The notes under the pieces: model-generated
Told to the model about the DNA's origin: nothing
Database searches by the model: none
What the model saw: only the letters and a program-made list of their open reading frames with translations
In this document: positions 11,528-23,217 of the stretch, piece after piece
Layout: each line of letters begins with the position of its first letter
Numbering within the stretch: the first letter of the stretch is position 1
Translations under genes and position numbers: made by a program
Source: Trifolium pratense
Taxonomy: Eukaryota; Streptophyta; Magnoliopsida; Fabales; Fabaceae
NCBI RefSeq assembly: GCF_020283565.1
Contig: NC_060062.1
Location: forward strand, 59,232,439-59,296,438
Length of the DNA stretch: 64,000 nt
Reading direction: 5' to 3'

Positions 11528-14500
11528 ACTCTACCCCCCTTAAAAGATTTTCGCCCTCGAAAATTACCCGACTAAAACACAACTCCGGATAAACTCCCTC
11601 ATCCGACTTTCTAATTCCCAACTTGCATTCTAACCAACGGGTTTTCTAGTCATAATACCTTAACCGATACGGTCTCTTACACAAACTCCGATTCAAATTC
11701 ACACTTCTTCCGGATTCGTACCAACACAACATACAAACTCCAAACCAAACCAAGTTTAACAAAATCAGTCAATCCCAATCGACACAATCTCGTCTACTCA
11801 TCAACAATAGATCAAGGACAGCTAATCCCTTGATTTGTCGATAGATAGTCAACAATCGTGATGATGGCATAAACCATTCTCATCAAACTACTTAAAACTT
11901 TCTCTTAACATCTTTCGGTACTCACAGCACTGCCCCAAAAACAAATTCTACTCCGTCTAATGCACTCCGAAAAGACACCTCTGTTGCATACTCCGCAACT
12001 CCTTAAGTTCCATAGGTTCTCAACATTTTCTTAAATCGTTTCACTGTGCCGAATCTCATTCCAACCGTCAAATTCCTTTTTCCTTGCAATTCCCAAATCG
12101 TTGCGTCGAACCCCATCATAACTGTTTTATTTTCCAAACAATCTCTTATCCAAATTTCTAGGTTCCTTAACACGACATTTCCAATGTCACTTTTCCGTCG
12201 AGGTACTTTTATCCAAAATATTACCTTAAGTCACTCGTCGACTAACTATCATTTCATCGTCCATGATGAAAATATCCAAAATATTTTATTTCCTTAATAT
12301 TACTATACTACTCCAACATATACGATGTTCCCAACATCACTTAGTCTCCACCGACTTTTTCCATTCCATAAATAATTTTCCAATTGCTACAAAACATCTC
12401 TGATACTTACTTCAAGCATCACTTCTAAATTCTCAACACACATTTTCCAAACACAACAATCACTTATGTGTGAGATAGTCCTTTCCGCAAATTCTTACTT
12501 GACATGAGTCACTTTCTTACGTCTCTCTAATACTCGTGCTCGACACGTTTCCAAAGGCTAACTTTCTTATCCCCAAACATCCAAAGGTAACACTTCGCAC
12601 TTAGCTTCTCATCAACCTCTAAGGTTTCATCCAATCTTAGACACTAGTTGTCTGATTATCGTCCAAATGGGTTCATTTCCTTCCTCTATACACTTCTTAT
12701 GAAATTCTTCGATTTGTTATCCCACTTCCATCTTGGAATAACTCTACTACTTGTACAATCATATGCCACTTGATAACTTAAAAAGTTTGCTAATCTTATT
12801 ATGATATCTTCATAACTTCATTCTCATTCCGTGGTTAACTAACACTAACGGTTTACAAGGCTCCACCTCTATTTCTAAGTTTCTCAAATCCTTCCAAGAA
12901 ATGACTACTCGGTTCAAACATACTCAACCTTTATAAATCCTTCCTAGGCTCTTCTTGATCACCTAGTAATTCTGTATTTAAATCTCAGCTACTATCAAAA
13001 GTTGATTTCCAAACAACCATGATCTCCGTCTTGTTGATTCCAACACAACTCTCATCAGATTCCTCTGAAAACTTTTCATCAACAAAGCTTCCATCTTTAT
13101 CACTCTTCCTCCTCTTTGAGGATGAACCATCAAGTGAAAGACAACCAAACAATGGAACATTCTTGCTACGAGTTCCGCTAGAAACACCACCAGTCCCACT
13201 TATTGTAATCGGGTTTTCAGTTCCCTAACCACACCTTCCATCCTTGACATCAATCTCCCACTTAACTTAACCCTCAAGGTACCCACCATTCGCATACTCG
13301 TCGTATGATCATCACTAGGTTTTCTTACCCTTGACGCACACGTCTTCTCCGTTTCCCAGCAACGGTGTTCACTTAACATTCAATCTGCTCCATCGTTCCC
13401 CAATGGCCACATTCTCCCTACGGCTAAACAACTTCATTCCGACTCACTCCGAAATGATCATCTGATACTTCCTCCAAAGTATTCTCCAAATAAGAACTCC
13501 ACTTCGAACAATGCTACTCAATCTTAAACAATCCACTTCAAGAACATCTCTATTCGTCCTTACTTCTCGCGTTCGAAACATCTTGGAAAGACAAAATCTT
13601 CTCCCCCACTTATCTCAAACCCACCTTCACACTTCCACTAGAACATCCGGTGTAAGCACCTAACCGTCCTATCGATTCCAAATATATTCCTCTCAAGAGA
13701 AATCTAATACCGACAGCATTCACATGCATGTCGTATGCAAAGGGTAAACAAAAGGTAAGATATCTAAGCATCTACTCAAAACCCCGGTGCAGTCCTCTTG
13801 ACATACACACCACTACAAAATACATAAACACACTATTCCCATCTATGCTAATGTAACAACCTACGTAACAACTAGCATACATAAACACAACAACATGCCA
13901 ATACATATATTTATAACTAAAATATATGTAAGACAACAAAACATCCATGTACACAAGACATCGAGTCAAGTACATGCATTACATTTCATTTGCCCGCATA
14001 CTTACAACACCTACTCAAACATGTATAAAACATAGCATGTTCTAAAACAAGTTCTCATCATGAGAATACATTCACATAGTTCAATTAAAGAACCACACTA
14101 AGTACTAGTAATCAATCTACCACATGTTATAAACAAACATATAACAACACACATTAGGATCTACTTACATCCTACTCCTTTCTCACTCTAGTGAAAAATT
14201 CATTTTCACTTACTCAAAAGAAAATAATCTTATGTTTTCAACAAAATCTTCATCACATGCAGTTTTACATCATGCTGGATCATTAACAATACAGTTTTAC
14301 ATCATGTCGGATCATCAACTGTTAGCAATAAGCATCTACAAACCAAAAGTTCAAACCACACAAATTTTTAAAACTTTAAGCATAAAAATACTCAACCACT
14401 ACTTGACTTGATAACTTATAACAATGATAAGTATCAATCGCATCAAGTACACACAACAAGAAAAGACAGACACAACTGGCACACACGCTCACTCGATCTG

Positions 14501-14567
14501 ACTGCACAGAACGGCTCTGATTGACACATAACCTCACAGTCCGAAGACAACTGCTCTGATACCACTT

Positions 14568-16952
14568 TGTAACACCCAAACCCGTTATTTAATTAACTCT
14601 GCCTTTATAAAATCTTTTTCGAAAATACGCAGCGGAAAAATTGAAAATCTGATTTATAAAGCGCTGGTTTGAATATCACAAACTTCATTCAAAGATAATA
14701 CTAATACATTTATCTAGTAAAATATTCGAATGAACTAAAAACAAAACCTCGCATCGAACGATGCGTTATTAGTTATACAAAACGGATACTTTTCAAATGA
14801 AAGCTTAAGACCAACAGAGTATACTAAGAGGACTACATGCATATACATATAAAAACCCCTTTTTCCCGTGTCTCAATCAGAGCAGAGCTTCACCATTGCA
14901 CTCGGACGAGGCTAACACATAACCTGTCAACCTGGACCCCCAAAGGTCCAGCAATTACACATAGCAGAGAGTTAGAAAACATAAACATAAATATAAGTGT
15001 GAGTAGTATACTACACACTTCACACGCTATCATACATTTCTAACTCACGCACATACATCGTCAAATACGACTACCAATTAATCATTCATTTACAAACACA
15101 CCAATCATATAGTTTCACGTCTTCTTGGACACTACCAAAGTGTTCATTTTATAGTCATGACGGACTCTACACTTGTTCATTTTATAGTCATGACGGACTC
15201 TACACTTGTTCATTTTATAGTCATGACATGACGGACTCTGCTCACATACCAAGACATGGCAACAATCATAGTATTAAACAATTAGTAAATACCAAAGCTT
15301 AACACATACGGAAAACACATTACAATCCAATCAGATAATGTCACTTAACAATTATCAAATATATGTGCATTTACCCTAATGCATCTAATGCCAATTATCC
15401 AATGTCATGTCATTCCTAGACACGACTAATGCATGTGGTACCAATTGCCTTTTACCCCTCATGGATAAGTTAAACAGTTTTACATCTTGCCGGATTGTTC
15501 GGAACTTACCAAACCTTCATATCCCTCATGGATAAGTTAAACAGTTTTACATCTTGCCGGATTGTTCGGAACTTACCAAACCTTCATATCCCTCATGGAT
15601 AAGTTAAACAGTTTTATATCCTGCTGGATAGCAGCTCTAGATCTTATGGATTCATCTAATCCGATCCTCGGCTTCCTTATGGACTCAAAAATCCATTTAA
15701 ATCTATTGGAACCCAAGTTTCCAATTTCAACATATATATACATGAATGCATGTATGTTTGCACATATCATCAATATGATATTTCTAGCTCGAAGCTACTC
15801 ATTATGAATGCGGAAACACAATTCAAACACATTCACTTGACATTACAAATTAATGCCAAAACATCACATTGCTCACTTTAAGCTACAACTTATTGCATAC
15901 ACGTTTATCAATCATATAACGATTAACAATAAGCATTAACAGTATCAACATGTATCAACAATCATGTAAGGATACCCTTAAACCATGTTACAAGTGCCTA
16001 ATTACACTTACAAACATCAACAAAAATTGCTGTCACAGAGGCCTTCGCTAAGCGAGGGCTTAGCGAGACATGGCGAACCTCACCAGGAAGTCACCTGCTC
16101 ATGGCGAGCATTGGCGAGCTTCAGCGAACATGTTCGCTACAGCGAACTCCTGGTCGCTTAGCGAACTATACCAGAAAAATATCTGTTCTTGAGTTTCTCT
16201 AAGGCGGTTTAACATTGAATCCACTCAAAATCCATCTAGACATGTTATAAATTCTTATAAACAGCTAATTCAAGCATATATGGTATCTATGAACATTAAT
16301 TAACACTCACAAACACCCACATACATCACACTTACAAATTCATACCAATTTCTTGCATTTTAAGCAAGTTTAACAAAACATGCAAATCATTGATCAAACA
16401 TCTACATATACCCACTTTCAACTCCCCAAAGTTGTTTACCTCATCTACCATGAGTTCACTACACATGTTAGGATCAAAAGAATCCATTTTCCATTAAGAA
16501 AATCACCCACAAAACCCACAAGAAAATAGAGTGGAAAGAGTTTGGGAATGGAGGAATCGACATCCTCCCCTCTTTCGAATCACTCACGAATATGTAATCT
16601 AACTCTCGTACCTTAGCTCGACGAATCCACAAGCTTGCTCTTCTCTTTCTCTCCCACGAGCTCTCCCTCTCCCTCATGAGCTCCTCCTCTTGCTCTTTCT
16701 CAAGAATTGCAACTTATGAGACTATTCATGGTTGACTTGCTACTTATAGCTCTCTCTATTCTCATGGATCAAAGCCCAATTGGCTTAGGCCCAATGCCTA
16801 TTCCACGCCCAAAGGCCCAAACAACATAACTTCTCGCTCATTAACTTACGTTCTCGCTAAATGATTATTCGCCGCTTAATAATTTAATTATAAATCACGC
16901 CCTCGCGTAATAAAATAATTAATTAACGAATACTAAATTTTGGGTCGTTACA
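14568..16952 (-). repeat. 5' LTR of element copy 2
   Basis: 2385 bp, same length as its partner. It directly adjoins the initiator-tRNA primer binding site at 14553-14564 (three-base gap), which fixes the orientation as minus strand. Confidence 0.88.
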
Positions 16953-18120
16953 AATAACACGTTAACTCTCTCTCTACTCGCTTAATAACTAAATTACTCG
17001 ATAAATAACTCTAGTTATTAACTTAATTAAAATTCCACGTTAAATAAAATATTTTAACACATAAAAATAATAATACGAAAATTGGGTCGTTACACATATT
17101 AATAAAACTGATTATCAAAATAAAATAATCCATAAAAGTTAAAAGTATTACTCAACTAATGTGGTTTTTGTAACCATTTCGTCTGTTAACAATAGATCAA
17201 ACCATATTGTTGATCTTGGAATAGTGCTCCTACTATGGAATGGTCGTAATAGATTTGAAGATTCAATAACAAACTTTGAAATGATACTGAAGAACGCATT
17301 ACCATAATATGCAAATATAATATCAACATTGTTATCTAATCCACATGAATTAGATAATGCATTCCAACCACCAATTATAAGAGGATGGTCAAAGTTTTTA
17401 TTATAATGCAACAAATTAAAAGAACCTCTGTTATCAAGAACATGCCAAAAACTCTTTAACTCTCTCCAATATTGAAGAACAAACTTTGGATCTACCTCAG
17501 CATACATCTAAAAAACACAAATTGTATTATAGTTAATTAACAAAAAATCATTAGTTTTCACCGAACCAAAACACTAATAAACACTAATATAACCTTTGTG
17601 ATAACAATTGATTACCTGATTTCCATAATGAATTATATGAAACGTAGTTAGTGGTGTAGAGGAAGGTATTTCTTGAATGTTGTTGTTACCTTGGATAATC
17701 TCCATTTGACAATTATAAAAATAATACGATTTCTAACTATTTTCAATAATTTTTAATATAGTGAACAATAGTAAATTTCTATTGTCACTTTCTTTGTTTC
17801 AAAACTACTCTATCTGGTCATATATATAAAAAAATATTTAACCTTATAGATTCATTTAATAACTCATTCAACTAAACTATAGTATTGTCTAAATATATCA
17901 TTTTTTAAGCAAACTTAAAGAGTTAAATTTTTTATATACTCCTTCCAGTCATAAATAGTAGCAAATATTTAATTTTTATATTAATTAACAACTTAATATA
18001 TATATATATATATATATATAGTTTATATTCTCAACTATAAAATTGAATTCGCGAAGTACCTATAAAAGTTGATATTCTCTTATATTTAAGACTCAATTGA
18101 GTATATAATATTAAAAAGGG

Positions 18121-18256
18121 ATTTGCTATAACACACTCACCCATTTTTATGAAGGTGTGCATTAGCAACGTACACCTTAGGGTGTATTTAATCACTTTTT
18201 AGTTATTAGTTGCTAAAACACACCTTCTAAAAATTAGTGGGTGTATTCTAGCAAAT
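18121..18256. mobile_element. MITE-like inverted-repeat element, tandem unit 1
   Basis: The left end TTTGCTATAACACACTCACC and the right end (reverse complement CATTTGCTAGAATACACCC) form imperfect terminal inverted repeats of about 35 bp that continue into AGAAGGTGTG-type sequence. There is no coding capacity. Confidence 0.6.
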
Positions 18257-18266
18257 GCTTATAGGA

Positions 18267-18402
18267 GTTGCTAACGTACACCCACTTATTTTTTAGAAGT
18301 AGTGTTTTATCAACATGCACCTCAAGGTGTATGTTACCGCTTTTTAGTTATGACTTGCTAATACACACCTTCTAAAAAACAAGTGGGTGTACGTTAGCAA
18401 AA
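18267..18402. mobile_element. MITE-like inverted-repeat element, tandem unit 2
   Basis: Terminal inverted repeats TTGCTAACGTACACCCACTT match almost perfectly over about 30 bp at both ends. It has the same inner layout as the unit starting at 18121, about 10 bp away, so this is a tandem pair of related elements. Confidence 0.65.
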
Positions 18403-19270
18403 CCCTATTAAAAATACTATAATATATAAATTGTTCAATGGATAAAGCAATGCAGTATGAAGTAACAATATAAATTTTCGGATATTTTATCAAAATATCT
18501 ATGACATATGCATGTGTTTACTGCATAAAGAAAATTTGTCTATGCATGCTCTCATTTCCCATCATCTTTATTACTGCATAAAGAAAATTTGTCTATGCTA
18601 TGCTTATATGTATAGACAATACTCCTATGGACAAATTTTCATGCATAGTCTTTTTATGACAATATCACTATGACATAGTCTATAGTTATAGACTGTGGTT
18701 TCACATGCATAGTTCAAATCATCTATAGCATAGGATTGTCTCAATAAAAAGATGATAGTCAGCAAAATAATTAAGCTATGTAGTGGGTGGTTGGACTCAA
18801 GTTATTGTCCATTTTCGTACGTTTATTGTCTCAGCAATATATGTAACTTTTTTATTCATTGTACTCACATTAGAATTAGTAGCTTTTAAGTTGAGACAAA
18901 CAAAAAATTTGTTTTTTTTTTATTCATTGTACACACGTGAAACCCCATTTTAGTCATTTAAATACTCACTTTTGACTAAAATCAATTCTAAAAAATCATT
19001 TCAACACGTTAAAGCAATTTTTAAATAAACTATCCAAACATAAATCACTTCAGATATAAAGATGACCAAACATTAATCACTTTATATTCAACTCACTTTT
19101 AACTAAAATCAATTTTAAATAATTAATTCATTCAAAATCAATTGTCCTCGCCGCATAACCAACACCACGTAGCTATATAGTGACTTTTATCTCACAATGT
19201 AACTTATATAAAACTAACATTTAAATTTCCAATTATAACAACAACCGATTAAAAAATTTATTTTACTTTA

Positions 19271-19460
19271 TCCGGTACTTAATATAAGAGAAAATTTAAT
19301 TTTTTTTATTTATTAAAATATCAATATATGTTTTTTTTGAAAACTTTGTATCCGGCCTTAGGACCGAAAATATCAATATATGTAGCCTATATCATAGACA
19401 CTGTAATTTAATATTTCAATGTATCTACAAAATAAATTTTCTCTTATATTAAGGACCCGA
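19271..19460. mobile_element. MITE-like element with 25-bp inverted repeats
   Basis: The left arm has TACTTAATATAAGAGAAAAT; the right arm is its near-exact inverse around 19434-19460. The inside is AT-rich with a short GC-rich piece, TCCGGCCTTAGGACCG. Confidence 0.55.
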
Positions 19461-19759
19461 TGGTATCATTTTATAAATAACATTACAATTTACTTCAGTG
19501 CAAAATATACCCAAATAATAAAGACAATATATTTGCTTTGTAATTTGTGTTGCTTTTTCATGTTTGCTTTACAATTTTTGCATTGATAAGTCTTATCAAT
19601 AACAAGCCAAAATGTTTCGAAATTTTCACATACTATTCAAATATTTCGAATTTTTTTTGCAACACAGGGTATTCAATTATACACATATATACACACTATT
19701 AAACTTAATATAGTCTACAAACTTATGTGAATTACCCACTATATTCAACATTGAACTAT

Positions 19760-20629
19760 ATGGCATTCTTTACACAAAGTAACCTTCCTACCATGATTGA
19801 CATGGTTTCAATTGTCAAGTTAGCTAATCAAGTAATTCTTTTATTTAATTATCTAACCACATTAATTTTTATATCTGTTTCTATTCATTTATAATGCATT
19901 ATAATTAAATTTTGAACTATCGTAGCCATACGCGGAAGTTGACACGGATTTTGCAAGAAGGCATGTTGGTGAATTACATGAGTATTGGAAGATAAAAAAA
20001 TATGATACTGATTATCACAAATTGAGGTTCAACAACGATTATGATAATCCTCTAATATTGATTCAAGGGTGGAATAAGTTTAGAGATTTTAACAACCTCC
20101 CTCCCAATGTTGAGATCGAACTGAAATTCAATGGAAATAATATGTTTGAAATTTTCAGTATCAATGACCTTGAAGATGGTGTTCACCTTCCATCATTTCA
20201 TAGTAGAAGCCTCATTCCAGATAACACCAAAATTTTCGAAGTCCCTCTTAATCATACAAACACTGATCTACCATACTTAGTAATTTATTTATTTTAATGT
20301 TTTTAATTCATTTATTATATATACATTTTATAAAATTATTTTTATTTTTATATATTCACAATTGGTTTTATTTACAGTAATTGGGTTTGGACTTTGCTAC
20401 TTTCCTGCAAAAAAAAAGGATCGAAAACCTTCTACTGTGTGGAGATGATGGGAACAAATACACAATTGCAGTTTTAAACACTACCGACGTCGAAAACATG
20501 CTATTAGGCTACAATTGGCAGGACATTTGCGAAGCTCTTGATTTCAAAATTGGAAATATTATTCGCTTCAAGTTCCATATTAGTAACACCCGTGTTAGCA
20601 CCAGATGCCATGTTTTTAAGTTAGTGTGA
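19760..20629 (+). pseudogene. Two-domain B3 (REM-like) gene with a stop at the exon 3 junction
   Basis: Exon 1 is 19760-19831 (24 codons), exon 2 is 19926-20279 (118 codons; first B3-like domain with QGWNKFRDF and SFHSRS) and exon 3 is 20378-20629 (second B3 domain with LGYNWQDICEALDFKIG). All boundaries are GT/AG and phase 0 as in paralogues. Exon 3 then starts with TAA (20378-20380), where the intact neighbour at 21883 has AAA. Canonical splicing therefore gives a protein ending after about 142 residues, without the second domain. No alternative in-frame acceptor is evident. It is either a recent pseudogene or a one-domain product. The remainder of exon 3 is open, which suggests recent loss. 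Confidence 0.75.
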
Positions 20630-21249
20630 TGAAATATCACATTTGTATTTTTATCAAGACACCTTTTAGTTTCATTTACTATTTCATGCATGTCATTCTG
20701 CTTTTTTTCTTCTTTTTAAAAAAATTATCGTGTTTTTATTTCTTCTTATCGATCATTTGTAAACAAGTAATTCAAGGTGTCTTTTAAGTAACATCGATTT
20801 ATTGTATCTTTTAATTTTATTTTATGCTGTTAAATATTTAATTATTATATTGTATGCTACTAAATTTATCAAAACCAATAAACATTTCAATTAACAATTT
20901 TATCCCTTATTTTTTCGTAATTAATGGACATGTTTATAAACAATTTCATCATCAATTTCAACTACCTACTTACAGCTTAAATAAGTAACCTTCTAATCAA
21001 TCAAAAGTATCAATAAATTTTTCTTTTAATAATACTAATACGTTTTAATGGTTATTATAAATTTACCAACCAACATATCACTTATGGCCCAACAACTTTT
21101 TTTTTTGGCTCAGTATTATGGCCCAACAACTTGATGTACTTTAATATTTATTTTTATGGGTGTAGTAACTTCTGCTTATTTAACAGGAAATCCATTACAT
21201 AGATAATTCATCATAAGCTTAACCATATTATTCATAGCAATTCATAGCA
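20630..21249. promoter_or_regulatory. Intergenic and upstream region with two GGCCCA elements
   Basis: No gene seen. TTATGGCCCAACAACTT occurs twice, with GGCCCA at 21086-21091 and 21120-21125, about 125-165 bp before the ATG at 21250. GGCCCA/TGGGCC is the site II type motif bound by TCP factors in many plant promoters (established); function here is inferred. Confidence 0.5.
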
Positions 21250-22131
21250 ATGCCTTTCCTTTCTGTAATAACTGGAACACCAATTTCAACTTTTGTTATT
21301 GTCAAAATTTCGGATCAGGTTTTATATTTTTATTACCTATTAATATTCAACTAGTGTAGTTTACTATATTGTCATAGTTTTTTTTTTCACACTATTTTTA
21401 TGTTAATGCTAACACTTACTTGATTACACTCTGTAGTTATATCCTGAGGTTGAACCCACTTTTGCTGCGCGACAATACCAAAAACTGAAAAAAAAGTGGC
21501 ATGTTTTCAACAATAATGAATCATCGACAACATTGGGTTTCAATAGAGATTATATTAATCCACTTATCCAAACAGGATGGGCCGAATTCAAAACTCTCAA
21601 TAATCTACCCAACAATGTTGAAATTACGGTTGGACATTACGGACCAAGAATATTCAACCTAATTTCATACAAAGAAATATCTCTACCTACTGAAATTCCA
21701 TCTTTCCACAGCCGAAGTATTAAACCAAATGAAACTATTTTTTTTGAGATTCTCATGACTCCTGAAAATATCACAGCAACAAAATTGGTTAGATTTGTTT
21801 AATATTTTTCAATATATACTACTATTATAAAAAACCTAACAATTTGACACAATCTAATTTGTGTTCTTATTTTCATCCGCAGAAATTGCAATACAACTTT
21901 GCAAACTTCTTAAGAGAACATATGTTGTACTTTCTTTTACTCATAGGAGATAATGGGTTTAAAGAGGATTGCTCAGTTAATGATTTTCATGATTCAAAAA
22001 ACACTTCATTAGGAAACTCATGGAACAAATTCGCTGCAAGTCAATATTTCAAAATTGGGGACATCGTTCGTTTCAAATTCGATCTATCAAATTTAAATGG
22101 AAACTGCAAAGTCTACAAATTGGGTGGGTGA
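21250..22131 (+). CDS. Two-domain B3 (REM-like) DNA-binding protein, intact
   Basis: Three exons: 21250-21318 (23 codons), 21437-21787 (117 codons) and 21883-22131 (83 codons), all phase 0 with GT/AG borders, giving 222 residues. Residues 25-140 form the first B3-like domain (YINPLIQTGW, then PSFHSRS). Residues 141-222 form the second (LGNSWNKFAASQYFKIGDIVRFKF type), the usual B3 C-terminal pattern of a tryptophan-containing segment followed by a GD turn. B3 domains bind DNA in the major groove, so a nuclear transcription regulator is expected; the target is unknown. It is the only plus-strand two-domain gene here free of lesions. Its mirror counterpart is the Tekay-split gene at 49058-58860. 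Confidence 0.82.
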
Positions 22132-23217
22132 CTGGATGAACTGTTACAACAACAAATGTGACAAATCTACTATCCGCTTTTTTTTTTAATCTATGTACCT
22201 TTAAATTATAACTCACTACTTTCAATTTATCGCATTGTATTTTATTTTTATTTTATTTAAGTTTAATCAATGCTGTCAACAATTTATTATGTGTATTGTT
22301 TTTTACTTATGTTAATATAATTAATCAGCCCAATAAAAAATCGCCCTTTAAAAGTTTCTCATCCCACTAACGACTTTATCACCAAACCCATATATATATT
22401 CCATTTTTACCCTTGGTCAAAAAATTCGGAACGTGTCTTACGAATTTTATAGTACAAATTTTTAAATATTTTGGAAAATACATTCCTAAGAAAAATTTAA
22501 AATCATTTGATATGTACTTTAGACACGTAAAAACAATAAAAATTACAAATTTTTGTTCAAAATTCAATTTCGTATATTCATATTCAGTAGATAATTTGTC
22601 TAAGTGATTCATCGTCGCATTAGCATAATTCGTCTCTCAAAATAATAAACCAATATTATGTTATGTTTAGGATCATGCAATTGTTAAAACAGGTCATTTT
22701 TTATTAATCTATAATATCTTTGCATGTTTTGACTAAAGATCATGCAGTACGATTTTGGACTCATGCACAATTTTTTTCACTTCATGATTTGTACTTGCTT
22801 AAGTGAATCAATCTACCTTTTGGATACATCACAATGACCAAGAATCTACTTACATCTCTCACGTGAACAAATTTTTGAAGAATCTACCTTTTGCAAACCA
22901 ACAAATATTTAAATACAATTTATTCTATATCTATACCTTCTATTTTAATTCTATATGTATATATACATGTGTGTGGCTTTGTGTATTAATTGTGGACAAA
23001 AATACACTTTAAATTAAGCTCACTTTAGATTATCACACCAAAAAATACGATTATTAAATTAAATCAAATATTATATCATTACAAAAAAAATTAATAATAT
23101 CTAAAAGTTAATTGCAAGTAGTACAATAAAATATTCTTTTATAAAATAGTCATTATTTTTTATCTATAAATACATGCATTTAACAAAGCTTTACTTACTT
23201 TTCTTACTTCATTATCA
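22132..23217. other. AT-rich intergenic region
   Basis: No convincing gene. A block at 22730-22880 (containing GATCATGCAGTAC, ATCTACCTTTTG and a G-box CACGTG at 22860-22865) has an inverted relative at about 58980-59160. A TATA box, TATAAATA (23165-23172), lies 45 bp before the ATG at 23218. Confidence 0.5.
23165..23172 (+). promoter_or_regulatory. TATA box of the B3 gene at 23218
   Basis: TATCTATAAATACAT is shared with the promoter of the paralogue at 47578-48426 (there on the minus strand, 48472-48479), at about the same distance from the ATG. Confidence 0.6.

Larger units (their letters stand above)
9143..16952 (-). mobile_element. Non-autonomous LTR retrotransposon (copy 2), complete, nested in solo LTR
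   Basis: Same family as copy 1, in opposite orientation. The LTRs are 14568-16952 (5') and 9143-11527 (3'), both 2385 bp. The primer binding site reads GCTCTGATACCA on the plus strand at 14553-14564, and the polypurine tract (as CTCTACCCCCCTT) follows 11527. I counted about six substitutions between the LTRs, so the insertion is young. The 3-kb interior has only small ORFs, several shared with copy 1 (for example 13019-13228), so it cannot supply its own proteins. The flanks AGAAA (left) and AATAA (right) do not form a target duplication, unlike every other LTR insertion here; see findings. Confidence 0.87.
7455..17094 (-). mobile_element. Solo LTR interrupted by element copy 2, inside a B3 intron
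   Basis: Two blocks, 7455-9142 and 16953-17094, align in order to the solo LTR at 27216-29346. The outer ends read TGTAACACCC and GGGTCGTTACA, giving a minus-strand LTR. It is flanked by a perfect 5-bp target duplication CATAT (7450-7454 and 17095-17099), so no internal region remains. About 250 bp present in the other solo LTR (28958-29206) are missing at the point where element copy 2 sits. Confidence 0.85.
7282..17705 (-). pseudogene. Two-domain B3 (REM-like) gene broken by nested retrotransposons
   Basis: Exon 1 is 17705-17616 (ATG at 17705, 30 codons), exon 2 is 17507-17157 (117 codons, first B3-like domain with the GGW and FHSRS motifs) and exon 3 starts at 7425 after TTTTGTAG. Both introns are phase 0, as in the intact paralogue at 21250-22131. 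Exon 3 encodes the start of the second B3 domain and stops at a GYQW motif where element copy 1 is inserted; paralogues continue GNSW or GYNW followed by about 30 residues. The remainder must lie left of the window. The second intron, now 9.7 kb, was under 100 bp before insertion of the solo LTR and element copy 2. B3 proteins bind DNA in the nucleus; REM members are known from reproductive meristems. The exon disruption makes it a likely null allele. No other lesion is visible in the retained exons. Confidence 0.8.
17706..19759. other. Intergenic region with MITEs and an AT microsatellite
   Basis: No gene seen. It contains an (AT)n run near 17997-18020, two adjacent inverted-repeat elements (18121-18401), a duplicated segment TTTACTGCATAAAGAAAATT (about 18518 and 18571) and an inverted-repeat element at 19271-19460. 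Confidence 0.6.

Noticed and set aside
13019..13228. 69- and 73-residue ORFs present in both non-autonomous elements (also 3176-3426)
   Set aside because: Open on both strands, no recognisable domain and no gag motif; most likely chance frames in a shared interior, although conservation between copies deserves a quick search.
22379..22612. 77- and 64-residue ORFs on both strands
   Set aside because: AT-rich intergenic frames overlapping on both strands; no splice context, no similarity to neighbouring genes.
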